Assembly (NCBI RefSeq): GCF_039778605.1
Contig: NZ_CP156060.1
Location: 1,860,001 to 1,924,000 of the forward strand
DNA: 64,000 nt
Origin: Flavobacterium sp. WV_118_3
Lineage (GTDB): Bacteria > Bacteroidota > Bacteroidia > Flavobacteriales > Flavobacteriaceae
Reading direction: 5' to 3'
Shown: positions 17,987 to 26,765 of the stretch, one piece after another
Layout of the letters: every line of letters begins with the position of its first letter
Numbering within the stretch: the first letter of the stretch is position 1
The notes under the pieces: model-generated
What the model saw: only the letters and a program-made list of their open reading frames with translations
The model's database searches: none
Told to the model about the DNA's origin: nothing
Position numbers and translations under genes: made by a program

Positions 17987-18613
17987 TTATTCATAAAGTG
18001 GCAGGATTTCCTGGAATTGTTTTTTCCCTTTTAACGTCAGATACGGATAAATGGAATGCATAAATAAAAGCGTATGGTTTCCCATCGGGCGGTAGCCAAT
18101 TGCATTTTCGGTGATTTCTTCGGCCGAAAGATAAAAATCCAAAATGATCTGGATACGCTTGTACAACATTTCGTATTCGTCCGGTAATTCTGCCTCGCGA
18201 AACAAACCGGAATCGATAAATTGTTCAATCATTCGCAAAAACTGTAGCTTACGTGAAATGATCAGTTGCTTATAATGCGCCGAAATAACATCGTTATTAC
18301 GCATCAGGTGCACGATGTCCAAATAAACAAAACGATACGCATAAATGGTTACAAAAAAGCTATCCACAAAAGTAATCAGATTCTGTAAACTCACCTCCTT
18401 CTCGCCCATCTGTCTAAATTCTTCACTAATCCAGTTAACCAGATCAAAATATAAGGCCTCCTCTATATTTTCTTTCTTTTTAAAATGATAGGTTAGATTT
18501 CCAGGACTTATTCCCAAATGATCCGATATTTTTCGCTGGCTTACATTCGGCAATCCATAAGTATTGAAAAGCTGTAAAGCGGCTTCCAATATTTTCTTTT
18601 TTGTTTTATTCAT
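17987..18613 (-). CDS. TetR/AcrR-family transcriptional regulator
   Basis: 208 residues. The N-terminal helix-turn-helix (about 5-50) reads ILEAALQLFNTYGLPNVSQRKISDHLGISPGNLTYHFKKKENI, the classic TetR DNA-binding domain. The rest is the helical ligand-binding domain, with many aromatic residues. Divergent from the DUF2867 gene; a 26-bp perfect palindrome lies 15 bp upstream of its start codon. It therefore probably represses itself and the DUF2867 gene. Confidence 0.92.
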   Translation of the reverse strand: MNKTKKKILEAALQLFNTYGLPNVSQRKISDHLGISPGNLTYHFKKKENIEEALYFDLVNWISEEFRQMGEKEVSLQNLITFVDSFFVTIYAYRFVYLDIVHLMRNNDVISAHYKQLIISRKLQFLRMIEQFIDSGLFREAELPDEYEMLYKRIQIILDFYLSAEEITENAIGYRPMGNHTLLFMHSIYPYLTLKGKKQFQEILPLYE

Positions 18614-18627
18614 CGTGCAAAAATATA

Positions 18628-18673
18628 AAAATTAGTACAACTGTACTAATTTTAACTTTATTTAGTACATTTG
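18628..18673. promoter_or_regulatory. TetR operator palindrome and divergent promoter region
   Basis: AAAATTAGTACA (18628-18639) and TGTACTAATTTT (18642-18653) form a perfect 12+2+12 inverted repeat. A further half-site TTTAGTACA is at 18661-18669. The -7 box TACATTTG (18666-18673) for the plus-strand gene starts 13 bases after the palindrome, placing the operator over the -33 region. A bound TetR dimer would block the polymerase. Confidence 0.8.
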
Positions 18674-18692
18674 CCCTAAAATATTTACTCCC

Positions 18693-19187
18693 ATGAAAGT
18701 AATTGAAGTTACCTATATGCCTGGCGAAAAAGTACTAAGTAATCTAACCCGAATTGATTTTTCCGATACATTTGCAACCACTAATCATATAAATTCAATT
18801 ACAGAAATAACCCAACTTATTTTTGGCCGTTCTCCAAAATGGATCCGTGCCTTGTTTGCTGTCCGGAATTTTATAGTGCGCTTTATCGGTCTGAAAAACA
18901 ACAAACCAGCAGACTATAAAGTCGGTTTTGAAATAGGTCACTACATTGGATTTTTCCGGATTTTTTCAATAACCGAAAATGAAATGCTACTGGGTGCCGA
19001 CGATACACATCTAAATTTCAGAGCCGTGATCACAAACTCGCAAACGCCTTTATACAATATAAAAGTCACAACGCTCGTATCGTACAACAACCGTAAGGGA
19101 CGTATCTATATGCAGTTTATAAAACCCTTTCATCGTATGGTTGTTAAAAACATGGTACGGCAAGCCTATAAAAACCCCAATGCTTAA
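18693..19187 (+). CDS. DUF2867-domain protein
   Basis: 164 residues, single domain. FSDTFATTNHI, IGHYIGFFRIFSITENEMLLGADDTHLNFRAVI and IKPFHRMVVKNMV match the DUF2867 layout, whose fold is START-like; function unknown. The TetR operator overlaps its promoter, so its expression should rise when the TetR ligand is present. Confidence 0.75.
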   Translation: MKVIEVTYMPGEKVLSNLTRIDFSDTFATTNHINSITEITQLIFGRSPKWIRALFAVRNFIVRFIGLKNNKPADYKVGFEIGHYIGFFRIFSITENEMLLGADDTHLNFRAVITNSQTPLYNIKVTTLVSYNNRKGRIYMQFIKPFHRMVVKNMVRQAYKNPNA

Positions 19188-19271
19188 ACGAATCCTAAAA
19201 GAAAAAAATCTTTGAAATTGGCTAAATAATCGGTACTTTTAAGGGAATCCAAAAAACTAAATACATTCCCC

Positions 19272-20081
19272 ATGGCAAAGTATTTTATTTCCTTTCTCAT
19301 TTTACTGTCATTTTCTACTAGCTGGGCTTTAAAACCGGATAAAAACTATGTCGCAAAACCGGAAGATCTTTCGTTACGCTATACAACCAGTACGATTACC
19401 ACTTCCGATGGATATGCGTTACATTCCTGGACCATTCAACCCGATCCGGCGAACGATAAAAGGACCACTTTGATTCTGACTTATGGCGATTCCGGCAACA
19501 TGTCCTATTGGCTCAATCAGGCGTGGGTCGCATCGAATAATGGTTATACCGTAGTACTTTTTGATTATCGCGGTTTCGGGCAAAGTCAGGATTTTACGAT
19601 CAATAATGATTACCTGTATTATAATGAATTTGTAACCGATCTGGAAGCTGTAATCCAATGGACTAAAACCAAAAATAAAAATAACAAAACCGGTATCTGG
19701 GCATTTTCAATGGGAACCATTATGACCAACATGGCCCTACAAAAACAGTCGGTCGATTTTGTAATTGCCGAAGGTTTGGTTTTCGATCCATCTGCCATTG
19801 CCGCCAAAATCAAACAGGCTAAAGACAAAACGATACTCCTGCCGGATACAAATTTCAACATTCAAAAATTATCGTCTACGATCCGCTGCCCTTATTTGCT
19901 TTTTGCCGGAGAACAAGACAAAATGACTACAGTGGCAGACAGTAAGTTGTTTTCGGAAATGGCTGCAAACAGAGAATTAATCGTATTTGACGGGAATCAT
20001 CTGGAAGGTTTTACCAAATTATCGCAGGGGGATTTTGGTACTACCTATATGCAAAAAATAAACAGTTTTATACAACGTTAA
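19272..20081 (+). CDS. Secreted alpha/beta hydrolase
   Basis: 269 residues with a signal peptide (…LLSFSTSWA). Alpha/beta-hydrolase fold with oxyanion/core strand LILTYGDSGN, VVLFDYRGFGQS, nucleophile elbow WAFSMGT (Ser near 144), acid in GEQDKMT (Asp near 214) and His in GNHLEGF (near 240). The layout resembles the BEM46/YfhR group of serine hydrolases. Predicted periplasmic or surface-exposed; substrate unknown. The P-type ATPase gene follows 19 bp later. Confidence 0.8.
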   Translation: MAKYFISFLILLSFSTSWALKPDKNYVAKPEDLSLRYTTSTITTSDGYALHSWTIQPDPANDKRTTLILTYGDSGNMSYWLNQAWVASNNGYTVVLFDYRGFGQSQDFTINNDYLYYNEFVTDLEAVIQWTKTKNKNNKTGIWAFSMGTIMTNMALQKQSVDFVIAEGLVFDPSAIAAKIKQAKDKTILLPDTNFNIQKLSSTIRCPYLLFAGEQDKMTTVADSKLFSEMAANRELIVFDGNHLEGFTKLSQGDFGTTYMQKINSFIQR

Positions 20082-20100
20082 CTCCACAATCTTACAAACC

Positions 20101-22611
20101 ATGCAGAATAGTAAAGGCCTTACCACTCGGGAAGTACTCGAATCCCGAAAAAAATACGGTAAAAACGAAGTCGACTACAAAAAAGAAAACGGATTCCGAA
20201 AAGCTGTAAAAGAGTTATTGAAAGAACCGATGGTCGTACTCCTTCTGATTGCTGCACTATTGTATTTTATCAGTGGTAATACCGACGATGCGATTTTCCT
20301 TGCCTCTGCCATTGTTCTGGTAGCGGCAATCTCTTTATATCAGGATTCCCGAAGCCGGAATGCCCTTGAAAAATTAAAAGCCTATACCGAACCGGAATGT
20401 ACCGTGATTCGCAACGGCATTACCGAAAAAATAAAAAGTACTGAACTCGTTGTAGGCGATCATCTCGTTGTGGAAGAAGGAACTTCTATTGCTGCCGATG
20501 CCCGGATTATACAGGCTAACGACTTTTCGGTTAACGAATCGATTCTCACCGGCGAATCCCTTTCCGTGACCAAAGATCCGGCAAATCCGGAACCCTACCT
20601 TTATCAGGGAACCACCGTTGTAAGCGGACTTGCGATTGCAATTGTTACGGCTATTGGCAATCAAACCCGGTTGGGGCAAATCGGGAAAAGTCTCGAAAAC
20701 ATCAAAGAGGAAAAAACACCGCTCGAACAACAAATCGGGAATTTTGTCAAAAAAATGGTGCTTTTGGGCGCTGTTATCTTCCTGATCGTATGGAGTCTTA
20801 ATTACTATCATTCCGGAAACCTACTCGACAGTTTACTCAAAGCGCTAACACTCGCCATGAGTATACTCCCGGAAGAAATTCCGGTAGCTTTTACCACATT
20901 TATGGCTCTCGGCGCCTGGCGTTTAATGCGGTTGGGAATATTGGTCAAACAAATGAAAACGGTGGAAACCCTTGGCAGTGCTACCGTGATCTGTACCGAT
21001 AAAACCGGAACGCTTACCGAAAACAAAATGAGCCTGGCTAAAATCTATTCGTTTGAAACCGATACGATTTCGGATTATTCCGGTAATCCCAATAAAGACG
21101 TAAGTGAAATTATCCGCATGGCAATGTGGTCCAGTGAGCCAATTCCTTTTGATCCGATGGAAATCGCGCTTCATAACGCCTATCGCGAAACCCATAGTCA
21201 TGACGAACGGCCAGACTATACAATGGCTCACGAATACCCTTTAGGCGGTAAGCCACCCATGATGACACATATTTTCGAAAATACCACCAAAAACCGTATT
21301 ATTGCTGCCAAAGGTGCGCCCGAAGCTTTTTTAGACTGTATCCCTTTTGACGAAACGCAAAAAAAGAAAATCACCAATGCGATGCAACAACTCGCTTCCA
21401 ACGGTTACCGTATTCTAGGCGTAGCCGAGGCCACTTTTGACGGAAATCAATACCCCAAACAACAACAGGATTTCCCTTTTGTATTCAAAGGTATTGTTGC
21501 GTTTTACGATCCTCCGAAAAAAAATATCGGCGAAGTATTACAACAATTTTATAAAGCCGGTATTATGGTAAAAATTGTAACAGGCGACAATGCCGAAACT
21601 ACGACAGCCATAGCCCGACAAATTCAATTTTCGGGTAGCGAAAACAGTTTAAACGGAGACGAATTGGTACGGATGGACGAACAGGAATTACAACAAAGAG
21701 TCCAAAACACTCAGGTGTTTACCCGTATGTATCCCGAAGCCAAACTCAAAATCATCAACGCTTTAAAAGCTCAGGGAGAAATCGTAGCCATGACCGGCGA
21801 CGGTGTGAACGACGGACCGGCGCTAAAAGCTGCACATATCGGTATTGCCATGGGAAAAAAAGGAACCGAAATTGCCAAACAGGCGGCTTCATTGATTTTA
21901 CTCGAAGACGATTTATCAAAAATGGTCACGGCAATTGCGATGGGAAGGCGAATCTATACCAATCTGAAAAAAGCAATCCAGTATATCATTTCAATTCATA
22001 TCCCGATTATTCTAACGGTATTTTTACCGCTTGCTCTGGGTTGGATATATCCAAACATCTTTTCGCCGGTTCACGTGATTTTTCTCGAATTGATCATGGG
22101 ACCTACCTGTTCTATCATTTATGAAAACGAACCAATGGAAGCCAACAGTATGAACGAAAAACCACGACCATTTTCGGCTACCTTTTTTAACTGGAAAGAA
22201 CTTTTTACCAGCATTGTCCAAGGATTGGGGATCACCGCCGGAATTATCGGTGTATATCAATTTGCAGTTCAAAACGATTATAGCGAAAACGCTACGCGAA
22301 CCCTGGTTTTTACGACATTGATCATTGCAAATATCTTTCTAACGTTGGTGAATCGTTCGTTTTACTATTCCGTGATACGAACATTGCGTTATAAAAACAA
22401 CATGATCACATGGATCATTTTATTGACACTATTGATGCTCGCTCTGATGTTGTTTGTTCCGCCATTGACTTCCTTTTTTGAGTTCGAACAGTTGTCATTA
22501 CCATCATTAATGCTTGGCAGTGCCATTGGTTTTCTATCGGTTATTTGGTTTGAACTGGTTAAAGGATGGAAACGTAGCAACGATTACAATCATAACGAAC
22601 CTAAAAAATAG
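20101..22611 (+). CDS. Cation-transporting P-type ATPase (PMCA/Ca2+-like, P2 type)
   Basis: 836 residues. N-terminal cation-ATPase domain (about 1-60), actuator domain with ILTGESLSV near residue 157, phosphorylation site DKTGTLTENKMS (Asp near 300), nucleotide domain with KGAPEAF, hinge TGDGVNDGPALKAAHIGIAMG, and about ten membrane segments including the ILPEEIPVAFTTFMALG helix M4. PEE(I/L)P in M4 is typical of calcium/manganese-type P2 pumps, which export cations with ATP. Inner membrane. Ion specificity is inference. Confidence 0.9.
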   Translation: MQNSKGLTTREVLESRKKYGKNEVDYKKENGFRKAVKELLKEPMVVLLLIAALLYFISGNTDDAIFLASAIVLVAAISLYQDSRSRNALEKLKAYTEPECTVIRNGITEKIKSTELVVGDHLVVEEGTSIAADARIIQANDFSVNESILTGESLSVTKDPANPEPYLYQGTTVVSGLAIAIVTAIGNQTRLGQIGKSLENIKEEKTPLEQQIGNFVKKMVLLGAVIFLIVWSLNYYHSGNLLDSLLKALTLAMSILPEEIPVAFTTFMALGAWRLMRLGILVKQMKTVETLGSATVICTDKTGTLTENKMSLAKIYSFETDTISDYSGNPNKDVSEIIRMAMWSSEPIPFDPMEIALHNAYRETHSHDERPDYTMAHEYPLGGKPPMMTHIFENTTKNRIIAAKGAPEAFLDCIPFDETQKKKITNAMQQLASNGYRILGVAEATFDGNQYPKQQQDFPFVFKGIVAFYDPPKKNIGEVLQQFYKAGIMVKIVTGDNAETTTAIARQIQFSGSENSLNGDELVRMDEQELQQRVQNTQVFTRMYPEAKLKIINALKAQGEIVAMTGDGVNDGPALKAAHIGIAMGKKGTEIAKQAASLILLEDDLSKMVTAIAMGRRIYTNLKKAIQYIISIHIPIILTVFLPLALGWIYPNIFSPVHVIFLELIMGPTCSIIYENEPMEANSMNEKPRPFSATFFNWKELFTSIVQGLGITAGIIGVYQFAVQNDYSENATRTLVFTTLIIANIFLTLVNRSFYYSVIRTLRYKNNMITWIILLTLLMLALMLFVPPLTSFFEFEQLSLPSLMLGSAIGFLSVIWFELVKGWKRSNDYNHNEPKK

Positions 22612-22689
22612 TTCTATTGTAAAAAACGTTTTTTTAATCCAGTGACGTTTATATTTTATGTAATTTCGACCTCTATTTGGAAGCTTACT

Positions 22690-23559
22690 ATGACGAACGA
22701 ACAAACCGCAATTAAAACAACTTATTTCAGTATTATCGGGAATACCGCTCTGGCGCTGATTAAAGGATTAACCGGTTATTTTGGGAACTCCTACGCCCTA
22801 ATTGCCGATGCAATCGAATCGACTACCGATATTTTTGCTTCGTTTCTGGTGTTGTTCGGGATTAAATATTCCAATAGACCAGCCGACAAAAATCATCCTT
22901 ACGGACACGGACGCGCCGAACCATTGATCACCTTCCTTGTTGTAGGCTTTCTGATCACTTCGGCTACGATTATTGCCTACGAAAGCATTATCAATATCAG
23001 TACACCACACGACCTGCCAAAACCGTATACACTGATTGTTTTGGGTGCCATCATTATCTGGAAAGAGATTTCATTTCGGATGGTTTATAAAAAAGGTATC
23101 GAAACCAACAGTTCGTCATTAAAAGCCGATGCCTGGCACCACCGAAGCGATGCAATTACCTCACTTGCAGCTTTTATAGGAATTTCCATAGCCTTGTTTT
23201 TTGGAAAAGGATACGAATCGGCCGACGATTGGGCGGCTTTATTTGCGTCTTTTTTTATCCTTTATAACAGCTATCTGATTTTCCGTCCCGCTTTGGGTGA
23301 AATCATGGACGAACATTTTTACGACGATCTGATCGAAGAAATACGCACCATTTCAGTTCAGGTGGATGGTGTTATCGATACCGAAAAATGCTTTATCCGG
23401 AAATCCGGTATGAAATACCATGTGGATTTGCACGCTATTGTCAACGCGCAGCTTACCGTTAAAGAAGGTCATGAAATCGCACACCGACTTAAAGATACGC
23501 TGAAAAAACAAATTCCGGAACTGGGCCATATTCTGATCCATATCGAACCCAACGAATAA
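22690..23559 (+). CDS. Cation diffusion facilitator (CDF) transporter
   Basis: 289 residues from the ATG at 22690, chosen over an upstream ATG (22642) because the -7-like box TAATTTCG lies at 22661-22668. Six membrane segments; metal-site motifs ALIADAIESTTDI (helix 2) and KADAWHHRSDAITSL (helix 5); HPYGHGRAEPL between; cytoplasmic C-domain (about 205-289). CDF proteins export Zn2+, Fe2+ or Mn2+ in exchange for protons. Lies behind the P-type ATPase but with its own promoter. Confidence 0.9.
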   Translation: MTNEQTAIKTTYFSIIGNTALALIKGLTGYFGNSYALIADAIESTTDIFASFLVLFGIKYSNRPADKNHPYGHGRAEPLITFLVVGFLITSATIIAYESIINISTPHDLPKPYTLIVLGAIIIWKEISFRMVYKKGIETNSSSLKADAWHHRSDAITSLAAFIGISIALFFGKGYESADDWAALFASFFILYNSYLIFRPALGEIMDEHFYDDLIEEIRTISVQVDGVIDTEKCFIRKSGMKYHVDLHAIVNAQLTVKEGHEIAHRLKDTLKKQIPELGHILIHIEPNE

Positions 23560-23637
23560 TTTTTTACGGCAACTGACATACTGTTGTCACTCGCCACTAC
23601 TACTTTCGTGCTGTTAGTAATTTAATCACATAACACC

Positions 23638-24264
23638 ATGATAAAAGTACCCCTGAAGGCTTCCGTAATGGAATTTACCCGTTTCCGAATAACCGAAAAC
23701 ACCACAGAAGAAGCACTCCTAAAAACCATTTCCGATTTCGAAAATGATTTTCTGGCACATCAGAAAGGCATTGTTTTTCATTGTCTGGCTAAAAACGATA
23801 AAGGAGAATATGCGAATATTCTTCTCGCCGAATACACTGCCGTACTTACGGCCATTGAAAAAGATATCGTTTCGAATCCCGGTGCGCTTTCTTTTTTAAA
23901 GCTGATCGATAAAACAACGGTCGACATCCATTATCTGGACATCGAAAAAGAGGCCTTCTTTATGCCGGAACATTTTTCCTGTATTGAATTCGGAACATTT
24001 GCCTTAAAAAAAGGAAATCTTCAGGAATTGCTAATGGTTTCCGATACTATTGAAAGAAATTACCTGTCGCGCTTTCCAAACACCCAATTGCATTTTATCG
24101 GATCGCTTTCGGAAGATCTGTATGCCGAAGTGACGTTTGGTACCACATTGGAAGCCACACAGCAAATCTGCTCCGGTTATCTTTCCGATTCAAATTGCAT
24201 GCCTTTAATGGAACTGATCGATGAAACCCGTATGACACTTGATTTTTGGTCGGTTGTATCTTAA
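23638..24264 (+). CDS. Hypothetical protein, probable tandem ABM-like fold
   Basis: 208 residues, no signal peptide. The first half (FENDFLAHQKGIVFHCLAKNDKGEYANILLAEYTA) reads like an antibiotic-biosynthesis-monooxygenase (ABM)-type ferredoxin-like fold, with a second related half (ISDTIERN-like helix, FIGSLSEDLYAEVTFGTTLEA). Such double-ABM proteins are common but uncharacterised. A box TACTTTCG at 23601-23608 lies 30 bases before the start. Fold assignment is inference. Confidence 0.65.
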   Translation: MIKVPLKASVMEFTRFRITENTTEEALLKTISDFENDFLAHQKGIVFHCLAKNDKGEYANILLAEYTAVLTAIEKDIVSNPGALSFLKLIDKTTVDIHYLDIEKEAFFMPEHFSCIEFGTFALKKGNLQELLMVSDTIERNYLSRFPNTQLHFIGSLSEDLYAEVTFGTTLEATQQICSGYLSDSNCMPLMELIDETRMTLDFWSVVS

Positions 24265-24326
24265 AATCAGTTATAAAATGAATACTTTTGAACAATCTAT
24301 TTCCCCTTGATCTTTAAAACAAAAAT

Positions 24327-24785
24327 ATGAATACCGAAAAAATAGAATCTTTTAGCGTGATCGGAATTTCTGTACGCACTACTAATGAAAACCAACAGGC
24401 AATGACGGATATCGGAGCGTTATGGCAACAATTTATATCCGAAAATCTTCTGGAAAAAATTCCGAACAAAATCGACACTACCATTTATTGCATTTATACC
24501 GATTACGAAAAAGACCATACGCAACCGTATACCACCATTTTGGGTTGCCGCGTATCCGATACAAGCCTTGTTCCGAATGGAATGGTCACAAAAACATTTA
24601 TGTCCGGCACCTATGAAAAAATAGTCGCTAAAGGTAATATTTTTCAAGGCGCACTTGCCGAAGCCTGGTTTGATATCTGGAATTCCGACAGAAACAGAGC
24701 CTATACTGCCGATTTCGAAGTGTATTCCGAAAAAGCAAGCAATCCGGAAAATGCCGAAGTGGATATTTTTATTGCTATAGCTTAA
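24327..24785 (+). CDS. GyrI-like small-molecule-binding protein (AraC effector-binding fold)
   Basis: 152 residues: FSVIGISVRTTNE at the start, ALWQQFISENLLEKIPNKID, YCIYTDYEKDHTQPYTTILGCRV and FDIWNSDRNRAYTADFEVY follow the GyrI-like/SOUL arrangement, which binds small hydrophobic molecules. There is no DNA-binding part. A -7 box TACTTTTG is at 24283-24290. The promoter and position suggest its own unit. Confidence 0.8.
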   Translation: MNTEKIESFSVIGISVRTTNENQQAMTDIGALWQQFISENLLEKIPNKIDTTIYCIYTDYEKDHTQPYTTILGCRVSDTSLVPNGMVTKTFMSGTYEKIVAKGNIFQGALAEAWFDIWNSDRNRAYTADFEVYSEKASNPENAEVDIFIAIA

Positions 24786-24790
24786 CAGCA

Positions 24791-24839
24791 CTCAAAAAAA
24801 TATATGACCGGTACCTACTATCGGTCTTATATTTTTGAG
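24791..24839. terminator. Bidirectional terminator between converging genes
   Basis: Long stem: CTCAAAAA…TATGACCG (24791-24810) pairs with CGGTCTTATATTTTTGAG (24822-24839), slightly imperfect, with A runs on the left and T runs on the right. The stop codon of the minus-strand gene is inside the hairpin. Confidence 0.75.
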
Positions 24840-25273
24840 CACAAAGCATTGGTATTTCCGCTTTGCATCGGAAACAAATTTTTCAGCACGATAACAACCA
24901 TACCGATCACATTCGCAGTAGTCGTGGCGAGCAAACCAAGAAGTACATGATCCGAGAGTTCATAATGGTATAAGTTATTGTATTGCACAATATGCAGAAC
25001 CCGATACAACCAAAAGACTAAAATTCCGGTATAAATCGCCGAAAACACAACTCTCAGAATAGTATTGATCCGGTATCGTTCGGTTCTGGATTTGTATTTT
25101 CTTATTTTTTCTTTCTCTAAATTCAGCGACAGACATTGTTCCTGTATTTCACCAATAACGAAATCTACAGGGTTGACCGATGTCTCATTTAGCAATATCC
25201 GTCCTACATTTTCGTCAAAATTATCCATCGATAGTGGCCATTTTTCCTTTATAATGTCGATAGATGTCTTCAT
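24827..25273 (-). CDS. Two-TM protein overlapping the Panacea gene (possible toxin partner)
   Basis: 148 residues from the first ATG (53-bp overlap with the upstream gene); an ATG at 25226-25228 would reduce the overlap to a few bases. A polar, helical N-terminal half with ESL-like charged stretches precedes two membrane helices (TILRVVFSAIYTGILVFWLYRVL and SDHVLLGLLATTTANVIGMVVIVL). I recognise no family. Its overlap with a Panacea-domain gene suggests a toxin-antitoxin pair, since Panacea domains are known antitoxins for varied toxins, some membrane-acting. Function is inference. Confidence 0.6.
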   Translation of the reverse strand: MKTSIDIIKEKWPLSMDNFDENVGRILLNETSVNPVDFVIGEIQEQCLSLNLEKEKIRKYKSRTERYRINTILRVVFSAIYTGILVFWLYRVLHIVQYNNLYHYELSDHVLLGLLATTTANVIGMVVIVLKNLFPMQSGNTNALCSKI

Positions 25274-25685
25274 CTTTTAATGGAATGTTACATCCTTTAG
25301 AATAAACACTTCGCCACGGAGTGCCATCCTGATGGGTCAAAGCACTTAAGTAAATGCCATCAAATTTGCCATAAATGGACCATATTTTATCCAAAAAAGT
25401 CTTATCCTGTTCGGTTATGGTTTCGGTAAGAGCAGTTAAAATTGTAGTAGTTATGTTCCACTTTTTATAGTTTTTCTTGATATTACTGTATAGGGTTGGA
25501 AAAACGGGTCCCATATCCCAGGCAATAGGATGTTCGTTGGTTAATCGTTTTTTCCCATCGGTGATGGCCAGATACCATCCGTAGGCGATATAAGTTAATT
25601 TGAGGAGTTTCATTGGGGTTAGTTCTCCGGCTTTTCCATATCTTTCGATAAAATAGTTGGCGATTGTTGTTGGGTTGTATGGCAT
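25221..25685 (-). CDS. Panacea-domain protein (DUF4065; antitoxin-type)
   Basis: 154 residues. IANYFIERYG, LTPMKLLKLTYIAYGWYLA and PIAWDMGPVFPTLYSNIKK are the hallmark segments of the Panacea/SocA-like (DUF4065) domain, which covers nearly the whole protein. Panacea proteins act as antitoxins in PanAT systems or as proteolysis adaptors (SocA). First gene of a two-gene minus-strand unit. Confidence 0.85.
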   Translation of the reverse strand: MPYNPTTIANYFIERYGKAGELTPMKLLKLTYIAYGWYLAITDGKKRLTNEHPIAWDMGPVFPTLYSNIKKNYKKWNITTTILTALTETITEQDKTFLDKIWSIYGKFDGIYLSALTHQDGTPWRSVYSKGCNIPLKDEDIYRHYKGKMATIDG

Positions 25686-25816
25686 AAACTTGATTTTTAT
25701 GTTTCCCTAATTTACTTCTTCTTCACTGATAAAAAAAGTTTTCATCCTTGATAGTCCCAATTTGACTCTTAATGTATCTCTTCAAAACCGGCTTTTATAT
25801 TTCCGATATAATTTTA

Positions 25817-25824
25817 TACTTTTG
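25817..25824 (+). promoter_or_regulatory. -7 box TACTTTTG of the tpx gene
   Basis: TACTTTTG lies 20 bases before the ATG at 25845, preceded by an A/T-rich stretch. Upstream TTG not distinct. Confidence 0.5.
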
Positions 25825-25844
25825 AATACTAAAAAAATTAAACA

Positions 25845-26342
25845 ATGGCACAAATCACTTTACAGGGAAATACGATCCATACCTATGGAGAATTACCTCA
25901 GGTAGGTACACACGCAAAAGATTTTCAACTGGTCAAAAACGACCTTTCCACGGCTTCATTATCGGATTTTAAAGGAAGTAAGGTTGTATTAAACATCTTC
26001 CCTAGCGTTGATACCGGTACTTGCGCAGCATCGGTACGTAAATTTAACGAAAAAGCCAGTAATCTGGAGAATACAAAAGTATTGTGTATTTCACGTGACT
26101 TACCATTTGCTCAGGCTCGTTTTTGTGGCGCAGAAGGTTTATCAAATGTGATCAACTTATCTGATTTCAGAGATGGCAATTTTGGTAAAGAGTATGGTTT
26201 GACCATCACTGACGGTCCTTTGGCCGGTTTACACTCACGCGTAGTTATTGTAATTGACGAAAACGGAGTGGTTCAATATAGCGAACAGGTTCCGGAAATC
26301 GTTGACGAGCCAAATTACGATAATGCTTTGGCAGCACTTTAA
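25845..26342 (+). CDS. tpx: Thiol peroxidase
   Basis: 165 residues, typical for atypical 2-Cys peroxiredoxins of the Tpx group. Peroxidatic Cys60 in [14 protein letters not shown] and resolving Cys94 in ARFCGAEGL are at the expected positions. Reduces hydrogen and lipid peroxides using thioredoxin. Cytoplasmic in this form (no signal peptide). dgkA follows 8 bp later, so they are probably co-transcribed. Confidence 0.95.
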   Translation: MAQITLQGNTIHTYGELPQVGTHAKDFQLVKNDLSTASLSDFKGSKVVLNIFPSVDTGTCAASVRKFNEKASNLENTKVLCISRDLPFAQARFCGAEGLSNVINLSDFRDGNFGKEYGLTITDGPLAGLHSRVVIVIDENGVVQYSEQVPEIVDEPNYDNALAAL

Positions 26343-26350
26343 AGAGCGGA

Positions 26351-26719
26351 ATGAAAAAAGATAATTCCTTTTTTACCGGTCGGCTGAAAAGCCTTGTCTT
26401 TGCCTTTAAAGGCGCTTATAAACTGATCACGACCGAACATAGTGTCATGGTTCAATTTAGCCTGGCAATAGTGGTAACTCTGGCCGGATTTTATTTTCAT
26501 ATTTCAAAAGAGGAATGGCTTATCCAGACCCTTGCAATCGGATTGGTGCTCAGTATTGAAGGATTGAATACGGCTGTCGAAAAGATAGCCGATTTTATTC
26601 ATCCGGACTACCACCAGAAAATCGGTTTTATTAAAGACATCGCCGCCGGAGCCGTATTTTTTGCTGCAATGGCCGCTATTGCTGTGGGATTAATCATATA
26701 TTTGCCACGGCTAACCTAA
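26351..26719 (+). CDS. dgkA: Diacylglycerol kinase family membrane protein
   Basis: 122 residues with three membrane helices and the DgkA signature EGLNTAVEKIADFIHP (about 76-91), preceded by FKGAYKLITTEHSVMVQFSLAI. Phosphorylates diacylglycerol or undecaprenol in the inner membrane. Which lipid is used in Bacteroidota is not settled. Confidence 0.9.
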   Translation: MKKDNSFFTGRLKSLVFAFKGAYKLITTEHSVMVQFSLAIVVTLAGFYFHISKEEWLIQTLAIGLVLSIEGLNTAVEKIADFIHPDYHQKIGFIKDIAAGAVFFAAMAAIAVGLIIYLPRLT

Positions 26720-26765
26720 TGCAAGGTTTACTGCATTTTTGGGCAACATAATTTCGAATTTTTAA

